Source of the DNA: Brachypterus glaber
Taxonomy: Eukaryota; Arthropoda; Insecta; Coleoptera; Kateretidae
DNA: 64,000 nt
Direction of reading: 5' to 3'
Assembly: GCA_958510825.1 (NCBI GenBank)
Contig: OY294048.1
Location: 14,649,589-14,713,588, forward strand
Shown here one piece after another: positions 32,924 through 44,057 of the stretch (its first letter is position 1; each line of letters begins with the position of its first letter). Under the pieces are notes generated by a model that was not told where the DNA came from, did not search any database, and was given only the letters and a program-made list of their open reading frames with translations. A program made the position numbers and the translations under genes.

Positions 32924-33942
32924 ATGTATGTAGTCCCTTAACCAATCAGTATCCTTTTATTTTGTATATCGTGTCATGTTTACACAACGTTAAAAAGTTA
33001 AGCTCAAAAGAAAAACTCGTCTCTTTAAAAAAAGTAAATTTTAAATCAGTGTGTATTTACGCGAGTGACAGGATAAGTAATTTAAGTTTATCATGTTGGC
33101 AAAATTGACAGTCTTGGAGAGTTGTGTTGGTTAATCTGTTGTGAAACGTCGGCGAGGGGACTAGAGTCGTTCTATTTAGCGCCGGTTTGGACTTTTGTCG
33201 CCTTCTTGCTAAATAGAAACAAGTTAAAACGGATACCCCTTCTAGACGGGTGGTTATTTCTTTAAATCGCTATATCTCAGAAAGAAATTGTTCTACGACA
33301 AAAATGATTAAAGTATTTTTTGTAGAAAGTTAATGAAGTTGTTCTAAATATTAGTTATTATTTATTTTTTGCCCGCTTATCCTACTTAAATACAGCCACG
33401 TTACTCAATCTACAATAGTAATGTATCGTTTGGTGTCAGATATTCCGTTTCAAAGGACAGACAAAGCGACATTTCTTTAACATCCACTTTTCTCACATTT
33501 TCTCTACATTTCATTTCTTAGAATCTTTAGAATTTTTTTTTACTAATTACATATAGCAGAAACAAGAAATATTATATTTTTTTCTAGACCTTACCAAAAT
33601 TTAAAGCTTTAGCATAATATTTAGGTATATTATTTTTAATATTTACTATGAATCTTGGTCGTATAGTAGATTTCAACTATTATCTGCGATTATTTTTTAA
33701 AGTTTTTATCAACCAGTCATTTAACAATATTTCTGACCACGTGTTTATTTCTGTCCAATCATATTATTCTAGTGAGAATCGTTGTAGTATTTTTTTTCAG
33801 TATTTATCTTTTACAAAATTTTATACCTAAAACTAATTAATAAATTTTTATTTATAATTATTTTTATTACTTTATTATTTACCTAAAAATACCATAAACT
33901 ATTCTTATTATAAAGTGTAATAACCGTTTTTCTAGGTTGACT
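32924..33942. other. Interval without gene
   Basis: A short more complex stretch at 33120-33245 (GAAACGTCGGCGAGGGGAC, TAGCGCCGGTTTGG) is the only GC-rich part. Frames at 32905-33108 and 33648-33830 are unremarkable. Confidence 0.35.
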
Positions 33943-33980
33943 TATATAAAGGAGGCTAGTGCGGTACCGCGCTAGTCAGT
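33943..33980 (+). promoter_or_regulatory. Possible TATA/Inr core promoter with palindrome
   Basis: TATATAAAG at 33943-33951 is followed 27 nt later by GTCAGT (33975-33980), matching the insect initiator TCAGT at a spacing of about 33 nt. Between them is CTAGTGCGGTACCGCGCTAG, a 20-bp palindrome with a single mismatched pair. The combination reads like a compact promoter, of a gene or of a mobile element. Confidence 0.35.
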
Positions 33981-34023
33981 AAGTAAGTGAACTATTGACA
34001 GATCAATAATTTGCAATTTAAAA

Positions 34024-34082
34024 ATGGACCAAAAAGCTTTTAGTTTAGCAGTTGAGAATGGAATTAAATTAACCATAAAAAA
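34024..34082 (+). CDS. Possible short first exon below the promoter
   Basis: Forty-five bases below the putative start site, AAAATGG opens MDQKAFSLAVENGIKLTIK, then meets a donor AAAA|GTAAGA at 34082/34083; unspliced it ends after 20 codons. FxLAVENGI is reminiscent of the start of pogo/jerky-type transposases (AvenGI.h.F), but that is thin evidence. No acceptor or continuation was identified, and the next 120 bp leads into a palindromic MITE. Confidence 0.25.
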
Positions 34083-34201
34083 GTAAGATAATAATTTTAT
34101 TGTTTTCACAACTTATATCATTTTGCGAAGAAATAAATATAAAAGTTTGTTTGACATATAAATCGTTAAAAAATAATCTTCCGAATTACACACGATTCTA
34201 C

Positions 34202-34348
34202 GAATTATCGGGAAAAATTCATAGTTTTCATTCAAATTTGCTGTCAACGGAAATAATAACTCCAGGGGCATCGCCCTGCAGCCCCGGTCGTAATTATTTC
34301 CGGACAGCAAATTTTCATGAAAACAGTGATTTTTTTTCGCATAATTCT
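34202..34348. mobile_element. Near-perfect palindromic MITE, 147 bp
   Basis: GAATTATCGGGAAAAATTC, ATTCAAATTTGCTGTC and CGGAAATAATAACTCC are mirrored by GAATTATG..., GACAGCAAATTTTCAT and CGTAATTATTTCCGG. The loop is only GGGCATCGCCCTGCAGCCCC. A transcript would form a long hairpin. Confidence 0.8.
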
Positions 34349-34613
34349 CAGCCTCTTGTGTAATTATATATGAATATTTTACGACGGCTTACACCGCTAG
34401 ATAAAGTGACTCCAAAGATGAGAAGACACATAAAACGACTGCGCCACGCTTCATCTCTGAAAGTGAACGTGAAAGTGCGGAGTTTAACACTGAAACCGTA
34501 TCTGCCGAGATGCCAGAATATAGACGTAGCGACTTCCAGATATAATGCGTACAATTGTTATCTTTATAGCTTCGTTATCTCTACTAGAGATACACAATAG
34601 GTTTGAAAATGTA

Positions 34614-34914
34614 CACTCGGAGACCGTTATCGTATTCAATACCATAACGAAGCTATACGATAATTTACTTATGTTATTCTCTTTGGAGCAGTAACTCTCC
34701 AAAAAGAAGAGTTGATCTCCCTAGCTTGGACGGACATCGTGACCTTTATTAGAAGGGGGTGGGTTGACAAAAAGGGCCATACCAGCCCAGTTGTTAGTCT
34801 TAACGCCTCCCCACTATACTACTACTACTTATGTTACAGTATTATTTGCTAATGTTGTGTTATTGTATTGTCTAGCTTCGTTATTGTATTGACGACGATA
34901 ACGGTTTCTGAGTG
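34614..34914. mobile_element. TA-flanked MITE, 301 bp
   Basis: CACTCGGAGACCGTTATCG on the left and CGATAACGGTTTCTGAGTG on the right, with TA outside (34612-34613, 34915-34916). The arms go on through CAATACCATAACGAAGC / GCTTCGTTATTGTATTG. The interior holds AAAAGAAGAGTTGATCTCCC and GAAGGGGGTGGGTTG. Confidence 0.85.
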
Positions 34915-34916
34915 TA

Positions 34917-36033
34917 ATACTTTAAACGTATTTATTTTGTAACATTTACCTAGGCTTCCTGATACACACAAAGGAATAATTACTAAAAAAAAGAACATCA
35001 TATTTAGGTCAAGTGGCTAAAAAGTTTGTAGAACCGCCAGCATGTTAGATACTTAAATCAAATGTTGAATGCTCGATTGAAGTTGAACTTTTTTACGAAT
35101 TTAATTCCCTACTCAATTGCACTTAAATATATGGGGTTTACCATTAAAGAAAAAGAATGTTATGATAATTTCTGAAACAACCGGATGTGATGGGATTCGG
35201 AGCTATATTAAAACCTGTGATTAAACTTTATTATTATTAAAAAACTTACAAAGGGCCTCTAAAAAATAACCTCCTCTGTCCCTAGACAATTTCTGAATTT
35301 TTCTAAAATGTCTCTACCCTACATCCTTTATTCTGCCTGAGCAGTTTTTACATCGTACACTTAGTGCTACTAAGAGTGCCGATGTATTGAAATCTTCGCC
35401 GAAAAGTCAAAATCTTTGACCACGTTTTTTTCACTTTTCTCGACGTTTTAGACCATTCTGAGTCGAAATCAGTAAAAAAAATTTTTGCGTCCGTCTGTAT
35501 GGGTGTAAACTCTCTAACTCCATTTCTACATGAGATATCGACTTGTGGTTTTTTGCATATTGTTTCTTATCGTATTCCGAAGAGCTGATTAGATTTTGGG
35601 GGTTAAACTCCTATTTTTAGCGTTTTTTCTTTATAATTAAGGCAATTATTATTGTATTTGGTTAATTTAGCACTTATATAAAAGATAATTTTAAATTGGT
35701 CAAAAAATGTTATAAACAACGTTTTCCTAAAACGCATTGTTTTCGAGATATTGACGTTTAAAGCAGTAAAAGGTTTTTTAGCATATCTTACATATTTATA
35801 ACCCGATTTCAAAAAATTATATTTTAAATAAAAGCTCGTTTTAAGCCCTATAAAAAATGTTATATACAGTTTTTTGCTAGAATATAATATTTTAAAGATA
35901 CAGAATTTAAAATCAAACAAAACACCTAGGTTAAAATTTGCAAACTAGATGGCTCCAGTGTACAATAGTGCCGATGTTTTGACAGGGTGCTTGCAACGTT
36001 TAATCTAGTTAATTCTAGGTCTGCCTTTCAGGC
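34917..36033. other. Interval with scraps of dispersed repeats
   Basis: 35020-35090 (ACTTAAATCAAATGTTGAAT) resembles 46515-46610 and more weakly 6056-6130. AGTGCCGATGTATTGA at 35373 recurs as AGTGCCGATGTTTTGA at 35968. A 105-codon minus frame (35603-35920) is lysine/phenylalanine-rich and unrecognised. Confidence 0.4.
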
Positions 36034-36095
36034 ATATCGGTGCAAAAAATACATTTGTTATCTCAAAACTGGTGGTGTATTTTTTATACCGATAT
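36034..36095. other. miRNA-like hairpin, 20-bp stem
   Basis: ATATCGGTGCAAAAAATACA (36034-36053) and TGTATTTTTTATACCGATAT (36076-36095) pair with one G-U wobble and one mismatch around a 22-nt loop. Length, single internal mismatch and loop size suit a pre-miRNA. The outer ends extend with CAGGC / GACTAAG without pairing. No second copy was seen. Confidence 0.4.
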
Positions 36096-37249
36096 GACTA
36101 AGAAAAGTAGATTTTTCTTTGACTTAAATCAATTTTTCTTGGTGCTATTCTTTGCTGGTATATCCCGTAAAAATGTTGCAATAAATTACAAAATACGAGC
36201 AGCAATTTTGCAATTTTAGTCGAACGTCCATCCCTGGCTAGTTTATTACTTTAAATACCATAAATATTTATACAATTCGTCCTCTATTGACGGTTATTTA
36301 GTTTTATTTATTATCAAATTTGCTTCATGCACTATGCATCCGGAGCCTTATCATGGATTCATGTATTCAACTATTTAAAATAGACGGCCATGAGTTCTGG
36401 CTGCCTGCGATCACGGTGGTTGTTTTACTTCCCTCCCCCGCCCACCAAACAGCGCTTTCCGAAGCGCATTAGATAAAAATTACTTTATTGTGTAAAAACC
36501 TCGGTAAAAAAAATATAGTCCAGTCAAATAGATAATAATAAATGTAAATTGCAATAAATGTACACGGCCTTTTTTTTAAAGGGTAACAGTACACTCCTGT
36601 TAGTTTTTCACCGGGCGATTTGCGTAAGGGGTGTCCGCTACCTTGAATTTTAAGGGTTTTGCATATAACCCTTTTTGTTAAGGAGGATATTTCCAATAAT
36701 TTTTGTTTGGACAATTTTTTTAATATATTAACCTCCTCAATACCAAGTTTGCCATATGTGGCGAAAAGGAAAAAAACTATGTACAGTGGAGTTAAAAAAT
36801 TTGTATTATCAGATTTAGTTTCCTCGACCCCCAAAACCCCTATATACCAATTTTTACGAAAACAACGTAAACAATTAAATTAACTACCCTCGGCCCCCGA
36901 GGGTGGAGTTAGATTTTTTTATTATTGTTATAAAAATATTGTAAATATTGTAAAAAGATAACTATTTCCCCCCAGCCCCCTCCCTTAGGGATGAAGTTTT
37001 TTTTTAATAACAGATTCAGATTTAGCGACCTCAAAAACCCTTATATACCAACATTTAAGGAAATATTGAAAACATTTTAAAATTATTTCAGTACCTTAAA
37101 ATCTACAAAATTTCTACACCACTGTTATTTTTTTTAATATTTAAGGAAAATATGTGTTCAATAAAATTCTAAAATATGACGAAAAAAAAAGTTATAAATA
37201 CTTTTTTTTTGGCCAGACCTGGGTCTGAAGGGATATCAATCGAGTTACT
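36096..37249. repeat. Diverged direct repeats of an unidentified family
   Basis: CAGATTTAGTTTCCTCGACC...CCCTATATACCAATTTTTACG (36811) and CAGATTTAGCGACCTC...CCTTATATACCAACATTTAAGG (37018) are diverged direct copies; a third version on the opposite strand is at 41804-41890. GGCCCCCGAGGGTGG and CCCCCAGCCCCCTCCC are local GC runs. The 121-codon minus frame at 36469-36834 is repeat-derived and has no domain. Confidence 0.5.
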
Positions 37250-38660
37250 TCAAAAATAGCCGTGTTGGGGGTGAAATTGTTTTATCCCTTTTTCAGCCAA
37301 ATTATTCATCGGATGATAAAAGTGGTTATGAGCAAACTTGTTGCTCCTGAAATTCTCTATAAGTTTCATATATTATAAATTTTTATAGGTACTTTGGTAC
37401 GGCTACAGAGAGCGCAACTCAACTTTCAGCGCCCACTGTAACTGTAACAAAATACTGTAACAGAGTGGTCACCCTGTATATTTGAGTATTTTTATTTTAT
37501 TATTATTCTAAGTGAGAAACTTATTGTTCTAAACACGAAGTTTGCTTTTGCAGATGTTTATCTTATATTTGGTACTCTTAGATTTTACGTAATTGAGGCG
37601 TTTACATAAAAAGGGTGTACATTTTTATTAGACTAATTAATTGGTTAATTCGGTTTTCTTAATTAATAAATATGGGAATATCTTTAATGATGTTGTTTTA
37701 GATACTGGCAATAGTTAGGGATTGTTTGTAAAAATGGTTTTTTCTACTTCGAAGCAATGTCATGAAAATCAATATCAATCAATAAGTAGAAGTAGTTTTT
37801 TTAATCATTTCTCTTAATTAAATTTAAATTCATTTTCAGAAATTTAAAGTAATTCAGTTTACTTTGAAAGAAAGCTCTTTAAATATTTACGTTAATAGTT
37901 TTATGACTGGTATATCGGCATCTTTGGGAAGGGACGTTTTGCCTGTGTTTAGTTATGGTCAAAAAAAGAGGATTCAGAAATATGTAGTCGTCTAGTTAAG
38001 TTGGGTCTTAAGGGAATTTTAGAATTAACGTAATATGTGAAAATTTAAAGTCGCGAGTATAGAAATATCTAAAGAGTAAAGATACTATGTTAAGCTTAAC
38101 TTAACTTTCAAATTAAAATATTTTGTTGTTTTTTATTTATTTTAACTTTTCATTTTTCTTTCATTAAATTCTTTTCATTGTTGTTTAATCCTTTTGTTTT
38201 ATTGGCAAGATATATTTTAATTAATTTAAAATATATTTGAAGTTTTTTTACCTTTCACATTTCTATATAAAGTTAGTGATATTGGAAGACATCGAAGAAA
38301 CATCTAAGAAAGTCAGATAAGTATTAAATAGTAATTACATTCTTATATTAACATACGATATATGATATTGTGGTAATATTATGTAATATTATTACTGGTG
38401 GCACGCTACCCAAATAGCAACTATACAGCTATTTGTATTTGATACGCCTCCAAATAATAGTGTGTGGTTCTAAATTAATGTCTTAGATAATTAATATTTT
38501 TGGCTTTAATTGGGACCAACGCGCTATTACAATACTTATGAAAATGCATAATATATAGAGAATTTTAAGAACTACAGGTTTGCTTATAACCATCCTCCGA
38601 TGAATAATTTGGCTGAAAAAAACAATTTTACCCCCAACATGGTCATTTTTGAATATTTAT
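37250..38660. mobile_element. Element with about 105-bp inverted arms, 1.4 kb
   Basis: AAAATAGCCGTGTTGGGGGTG, CAGCCAAATTATTCATCGGA and GGTTATGAGCAAAC (37254-37345) are mirrored by GTTTGCTTATAACC, TCCGATGAATAATTTGGCTG and CCCCCAACATGGTCATTTT (38579-38650). The interior is AT-rich with no transposase. CACCCTGTATATTT at 37470 is a motif seen at several ends elsewhere in the window. Confidence 0.6.
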
Positions 38661-39423
38661 AACCGGATTTTTATTAATATATTAAAAAAATAATCCAAAC
38701 AAAAATTTTTGTTCTCCTAAAAAAATTGGTTAGATGCATTTTTATCGTTGGATGTATATTTAGGGAGATAACCGCACCCTTGAAACCTGAAGACCTCCCG
38801 GGATTAAAAAATGGTCAAATGAGCGTGAAGTTATTTATGGACAGTCCCTTATATTACTAAGAACGATCGAGTAAAAAGGAACAGAAAAAAATGTTAATTT
38901 ACATTAAAATGTATGTTGATGAATAAAATATGAACAATTTCGGTTACTTTATATTTTGTTTCTTTAACAAGCCATGAAGATATGTAATGCTTCGCATTCT
39001 ATATAATACTCAGCAGTGGATAGTATATTGAGTTTTTAGTCACACCCTATTTTTTATACTGGACTAAAAATTCACCCCTAAGACTTTTTTAAAATGGATT
39101 TTAAAAAAATTGGTATAAAATTTTTATTAATTTGATAAATGTGTCTTATTTATTTATTTTTTTTGTTGAAAGATGCGCCCTCAAGTTTTTTAACTTCTTG
39201 AAGGTTTTTTTTAAACAAATAACACTTACTACACTCAAGTATAATATAGTCAAATTAAAGTCCTAAGCAAGTTGCAAAACAACTTTACACTACGATATTT
39301 CAAGAACGCTTTGACATAGAAACTTGAAATTTGAAACACATTTTCTCTACTACTTAGAAAATCTTTGTTCCAAATTTTAAGTCTCTGCATTCTTCGGTAA
39401 TTTTAACTCTTTCTGTATATTTT
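38661..39423. other. Interval with dispersed fragment D
   Basis: 39285-39410 carries ACTTTACACTACGATATTTC, AGAACGCTTTGACA and TTGTTCCAAATTTTAAGTCTC, the same text as 15097-15190 on the other strand. Otherwise AT-rich. Confidence 0.45.
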
Positions 39424-39697
39424 TTTTCCTACGACTTAGTAGTTAGTGCTTATTTTCCACCCGTTGCCATTTCAGGTCGGAAAGTGACAGTCAGCTGATA
39501 TTACATATTTGTCAGAAAACAAGTGAACGTCAAACACAATTTTTGCGTTTTTTGGATGTTTAGGTGTTAGGTCGTAGGAAAAATAGTATATGCACCTCTA
39601 TGCAAACCTATTTCGGTGATTTTTTTTCACTTGTGAAAAAATAAGCACTCTCTTGCATTGAAGACTAGGTTCGCGTACTCGGTGCGCAATATACTAT
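39424..39697 (+). repeat. Dispersed repeat family B, copy 2
   Basis: Collinear with 22469-22730. It has an insertion of about 50 bp (TTCGGTGATTTTTTTTCACT and following) inside the terminal hairpin, and keeps the end ACTAGGTTCGCGTACTCGG then CAATATACTAT. Confidence 0.7.
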
Positions 39698-39964
39698 TAA
39701 AATGGTAATTTTTGATGATTCTCGAAATTAAAAAACCATCGTTTATTACTTTATCCAATACATACAGATAATAAGACAATTACCAGCTTTACTTTAAATA
39801 GATAAACTCAATAATAACCCCCGCGTGGCTTTTACTTTATTGAGTGGATAATTATTTATATTACCCACTCAACTGTCACTTGTCAAATTATTTTCTTGTA
39901 AATTTTTTCATTAAAATTTTTGATAAAAATATGAATTCCTAAACTATTGGATAAAACCTTGTAT

Positions 39965-40054
39965 GGCACTCATGGGTAAACCGATATTGCCCTCTCGAAA
40001 ATTAACCTGCTTGGCTGACGCCATGGGCAATATCTTACTTTACCCACTAGTACC
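39965..40054. other. Imperfect inverted repeat, 27-bp arms
   Basis: GGCACTCATGGGTAAACCG with ATATTGCC is mirrored by GGCAATATC and TTTACCCACTAGTACC. A related ACCCACTCAACTGTCAC lies just upstream at 39874. Probably a small MITE relic. Confidence 0.5.
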
Positions 40055-41254
40055 ATAAATAACTATTTTTAGCACTAAGTGCCGTGAAGAGTATAATAAT
40101 ATGTTAATATTAGACATATGCATATTTATTAAGTTTCTTTCAGCTCTGGCTACGGTGAGCTTTTTTCTTTCTTTCGAATTTCGCTGAAATTTTCACAATT
40201 TACCTACTGTTTAGATAAAATACACGTAATATTCTTTTACCATCTGTGCTTTTATATGAAATTTACTCTATTTATTCTAAATATTATGCAAATTTAAAAA
40301 TTCAGGAATAGTATATAAAAGTCATAACAGTATTTATTATTGGATTATTTTTTGTACAATTTTTTTACCCCCAAAGGAAAATGGTAATTATATACCAAGT
40401 TAGAGAAGTTTTTTTATGGCCGAGAGTATTACATGGGTAAAATAAAGGGATATAACTATAATAGTCTTTTTTACCGTGAGTTATACAGGGTGTCCCACGG
40501 AAGGTTAATCAGTCAATTTGTGGCGTTACTACCAAATACATTAATTTTTTACCAGTCAGTATTAACCTAATTACCTAAAATTTCCCCTGGACAAAAGTTT
40601 TTATTATTTTTTTTTGTTTTTGAGAAATAAAAATGCAAGGTTAAAAAATACATAAAAATCAAGCTATACGATCACCATTTTAAAAAAACTAAAGAATGTA
40701 AATTTTAAATCATTTAATTTAAATTCATTGTAGTTGATGTTTTGCGATATAAGCAATATGATTAATTAAATTTATATATTGGCAGGAATATAATTTCATA
40801 TTTTTTACGGGTTTTTAGCATTTTAATAAATGAATTTTATTCTTTTTCAATCTTATCAAGTTTTATAAATTACCTTGTATCTTAAAGATTTGGATTATAC
40901 GAATAAAGATTTTTTTAACTTTTAAATTTTTGATTTAAATCTATTTTATCTATAATTAAGTTCTTTGCGAAAATAAACGAAAGTTTATTTAAAATAATGC
41001 CCCTTTGTCTTTTTAATTAAAAATCTTTATCCCTATAAAAAAATTAAGTATTTAATTTACTTTTCTATTTTAAAACTTGGGAAAGCCTTTTTGCCACTTG
41101 ACGTTTTATTTCGTGTGGAAAATCGATTTTGAGCAAAACTAAAAAAATTCGGTCGATCGGCGGTTTCTTGTTCTGTTGAATAGATCACGATATCTACACT
41201 TAAAATTGGAAAATAAGTTTTTGCAAAAAGTTCTTGGTTGGGATTGTCTTTTGG
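40055..41254. other. AT-rich interval with a CAGGGTG end
   Basis: TATACAGGGTGTCCCA at 40487-40502 is mirrored by GGGTCACCCTGTATA at 42481-42495, 2 kb away, so the intervening DNA including the Harbinger-like MITE may itself lie in a larger element. No gene. Confidence 0.35.
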
Positions 41255-41257
41255 TAA

Positions 41258-41752
41258 GGGGCTGTCCATATATTACGTAACGCGCATAGGGGGGTCAGAG
41301 AAATTGTTACAGTTTGTGACAGGGGGAGGAGGGGGGGGTCTAGGTAAACGTTACGTAACATAATTTAATAAATTTAATATTTATTTTCTAAGCTTGGCAA
41401 ATTTATTTTTATTTTAACATAAATTACTATTTAGTGGCCCATAATTCCCTTTTTCACACAAAAATTGACGAAACTATGCATATTTAAATAATATTGTAAT
41501 CAGTAAAAAAAACTGTTGACATTGATATTAAAAAAAATCTTACGGTCCTGTTCATGCGTGATCTTGCCGATGAATCATCGGCGATGAAACATTTTCGCGC
41601 TGAATGTACTCACAGAACACCAATGTGTGTACTATTTTGTGTACCTGTGCATAAACAATATACGTGTTATATGTGACACTCAGTGTAAAAAGAGGTACCT
41701 AGTATTTTTTCCCTGTGTGATATTTTTTTTTACGTAATATATGGACAGCCCC
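41258..41752. mobile_element. PIF/Harbinger-type MITE, 495 bp
   Basis: GGGGCTGTCCATATATTACG at the left and CGTAATATATGGACAGCCCC at the right are inverted ends, and TAA is duplicated exactly outside (41255-41257, 41753-41755). A TWA-type 3-bp duplication is the PIF/Harbinger signature. GC-rich subterminal G runs (GGGGGAGGAGGGGGGGG) follow the left end. No transposase or Myb-like frame. Confidence 0.85.
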
Positions 41753-42138
41753 TAAAAAGCTGGAGCAAGGGCAAATGGGAGTATTTAAAAAAAAAATGAA
41801 ATGGGTTTTTGAGGTTGCTAAAACCAATCAGTAAAAAAATCTAACTTCATCCCAATAATTTTTACACATTTTCGTAAAACTTGGTATTGGGAAAAATGAG
41901 AAAGCTTTTTTGCCTGTGCAGTATATTTTTATATTATGTAAATGGCAAATTGCAGGAATATTATACGTTGGCAGGAATATATTAATAAATGTTTTACATA
42001 TTAATATTATAATGTACAAATAAATCAAGCGTTCCTCCTTGCAAATTGAAAACAAAATCAAATTTAATTTTTAATTTGGAAACACATTACTTGGAACAGG
42101 GTTGGGCCGAAACGGTGTAGTCACAGCTGCTTGTTATT

Positions 42139-42171
42139 ATGCTCTTCGCAGCCGTACAGCTAGAAGAGCAT
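42139..42171. other. Compact hairpin, 9-bp perfect stem
   Basis: ATGCTCTTC and GAAGAGCAT pair around a 15-nt loop. It lies just upstream of the split SINE head. Function unknown. Confidence 0.4.
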
Positions 42172-42179
42172 TACATAGG

Positions 42180-42840
42180 AGGGACAAATCAAGCGGGTTA
42201 AGGCGTCTAATTCATATGACATGTCGCACTATGTTCCCAACTAGTAAAAAAGTGTTTTTAAATGGTTATTTCTTTCGTTAATATATGGATTAATTTTGAC
42301 CTTAAATGATTTATTAAACTTTTCCCTATCTAAAAAACATTTATTTATATAAATAAAAAAATTTAACACTCTTTATAAAGAGTGGTTTACTTTAATTAAT
42401 TAGAGTTTAATATATTAAATATTTTAATGCAAAAAAATAAATAAAAGATTTAGCAGATTTTTTTAAGATCTTAAAAAATTGGGTCACCCTGTATAGTAAT
42501 TTATTGTGTGGAACACTCCATTTTACAAAAAATAGCTTTGTTAGCAATACTTTCTCACCAAAAATGAATTTCATATAAAAAAATAATTAAAAACACTTTT
42601 TCCTACCTGGGAACATAGTGCGACGACTAGCGTGAGTTCGATTCTCACCCGCGCCGACTGCCTTTTTCAGTGAATGAAACATTAAAATTTGGCCAAGGCG
42701 ACAGATGAAACAGAGACAGCCTCCTAGAAACTGGTTCGAAAGTCAGTTAAAGCAGGTGGTTCCCTCTACTACTAGCCCACACAAGACCTGGACTTAATTA
42801 AGTAGAATAGTAGGAGGTTAAACAGAAAAAAAACAAGGTA
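42180..42840 (+). mobile_element. SINE family S, copy 3, split by a MITE
   Basis: The 5' part (42190-42220) contains AGCGGGTTAAGGCGTC, close to the A-box region of Ser/Leu-type tRNAs. After a 404-bp insertion the element resumes with the B box GTGAGTTCGATTCTCAC (42632-42648). The family body follows (CTGGTTCGAAAGTCAG, CTACTACTAGCCCACACAAG) and the tail AGGTTAAACAGAAAAAAAAC. Pol III boxes and body show it is a tRNA-derived SINE; its head differs from those of copies 1 and 4. Confidence 0.75.
42221..42624. mobile_element. MITE inserted in the SINE head, 404 bp
   Basis: GTCGCACTATGTTCCCA, AACTAGTAAAAAAGTG and TTTTTA on the left are mirrored by TAAAAACACTTTTTCC and TGGGAACATAGTGCGAC on the right, about 40 bp per arm. 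GAC lies on both sides (42218-42220, 42625-42627) and may be the 3-bp duplication. GGGTCACCCTGTATAG lies inside. It is younger than the SINE it interrupts. Confidence 0.7.
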
Positions 42841-44057
42841 AAAAATAAATATATAATTAAACATGATTCTGTATGTAAATTTACTATATTTTACAATTTT
42901 ACATGTAATGTTCATATAAAACCGTAAAATAACATGTAAAACTGTTACACGTATCGGAACAGAATCACATTTACATGCAGAATCATGTGTAATTGCTTAT
43001 TTATAGGATTCTTCTTCTATTTCTTATTTTAATAAAATATTCTTACCTAATTTTATACCAAAAATAAAACTGTTTTAATCACTTTTTTTCAGTAGCGTAC
43101 TGTCAAATAGCAACAGAACCTTTAAATTATTTTTTTTTTGGCTAAAACCTAATTACCATACGTGAAAAATTAAAAAAAATATATTTAACAACGCCCAGGC
43201 AAAAAAACTGTTAAAAATTTTACCATTTTTTACAAGTTTAACTTGGTTTAGGTCATTTATAATCGTCCATTGCCATGAAAAAACTATATATATGTTTGAG
43301 TATATGTTGCCATTGAAAACGTTTCCACGCTACAAAAAGCTTTTTTTATAAAGAAATTAAGACGCTATTTACAAAAAAAACTTTTGAAAATTAATTGGCA
43401 ACCTACGAGTCCTTGGGGCCAGCAAGGACAGGGGAAAAGTGAAATTTCCTTCAATTTGAGTAAAAAATTAAGTTTAAAGTTTTGGGTTTAAATTCTGGTC
43501 GTATCAGAACTTTTAAGTTAAATTATTTTTCTATTTATTTAAAACAAAATCATTGAAGAGTATTCAGGTTATATCCCAGCAATAACCATTCTACATAGCT
43601 TGTTATAAATTAGTCTTCTACGGTCCGGTTTTTATTCTATTTTGCATTTGTTTGTGTTTCTTTTTAAATTAAATAAACCACCCAACTTGCCCCAACACCA
43701 TTATTTCTGCCAATTACCGTACCATATACATCAATAAGCTACTATATGCATTCGTGCTTCATTTATTTAAATGTATACAAACGCACAAATAGAAACAGCC
43801 AGAGCCGGCTTCTAATTTTCCGCGCCTAACGATTTTCATTCATTCATTTGTGTTTATATTTTGACATTTTTGTAGCCATAAAAACTCTACCTAGATTCAC
43901 ACCCAGTAGTCACATCGACCTATGTTCTACGTAAATCTAAAACTAATTTTCATTTTTATCGACTGCGTCCATAATTTTACATTTTACATTCTGTTTTACA
44001 GCCAACTGAAATCAAGCACTTCCAAACTAATGGAAACGTATCACACTGTAAAAAGTA
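42841..44057. other. Interval without gene
   Basis: 42860-42990 repeats words such as TTTACATG, GTAAAAC and ACATGTAA, echoing the TTTTACA minisatellite style. 43770-43880 (AACAGCCAGAGCCGGCTTC) is a small GC-richer spot. The frame 43922-44170 runs into the palindrome below and is not convincing. Confidence 0.4.

Noticed and set aside
35603..35920. 105-codon minus frame
   Set aside because: Lys/Phe/Ile-rich, no motif, lies among dispersed repeat scraps; length alone is not convincing in AT-rich sequence.
36469..36834. 121-codon minus frame, the longest non-LINE frame apart from microsatellite translation
   Set aside because: Its sequence is shared with a repeat (words recurring at 37018 and 41804) and no protein family is recognisable.
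40125..40165. Micro-exon between TTTCTTTCAG and GTGAGC
   Set aside because: Only 11 nt would be included and no neighbouring exon supports it; such pairs are frequent by chance.
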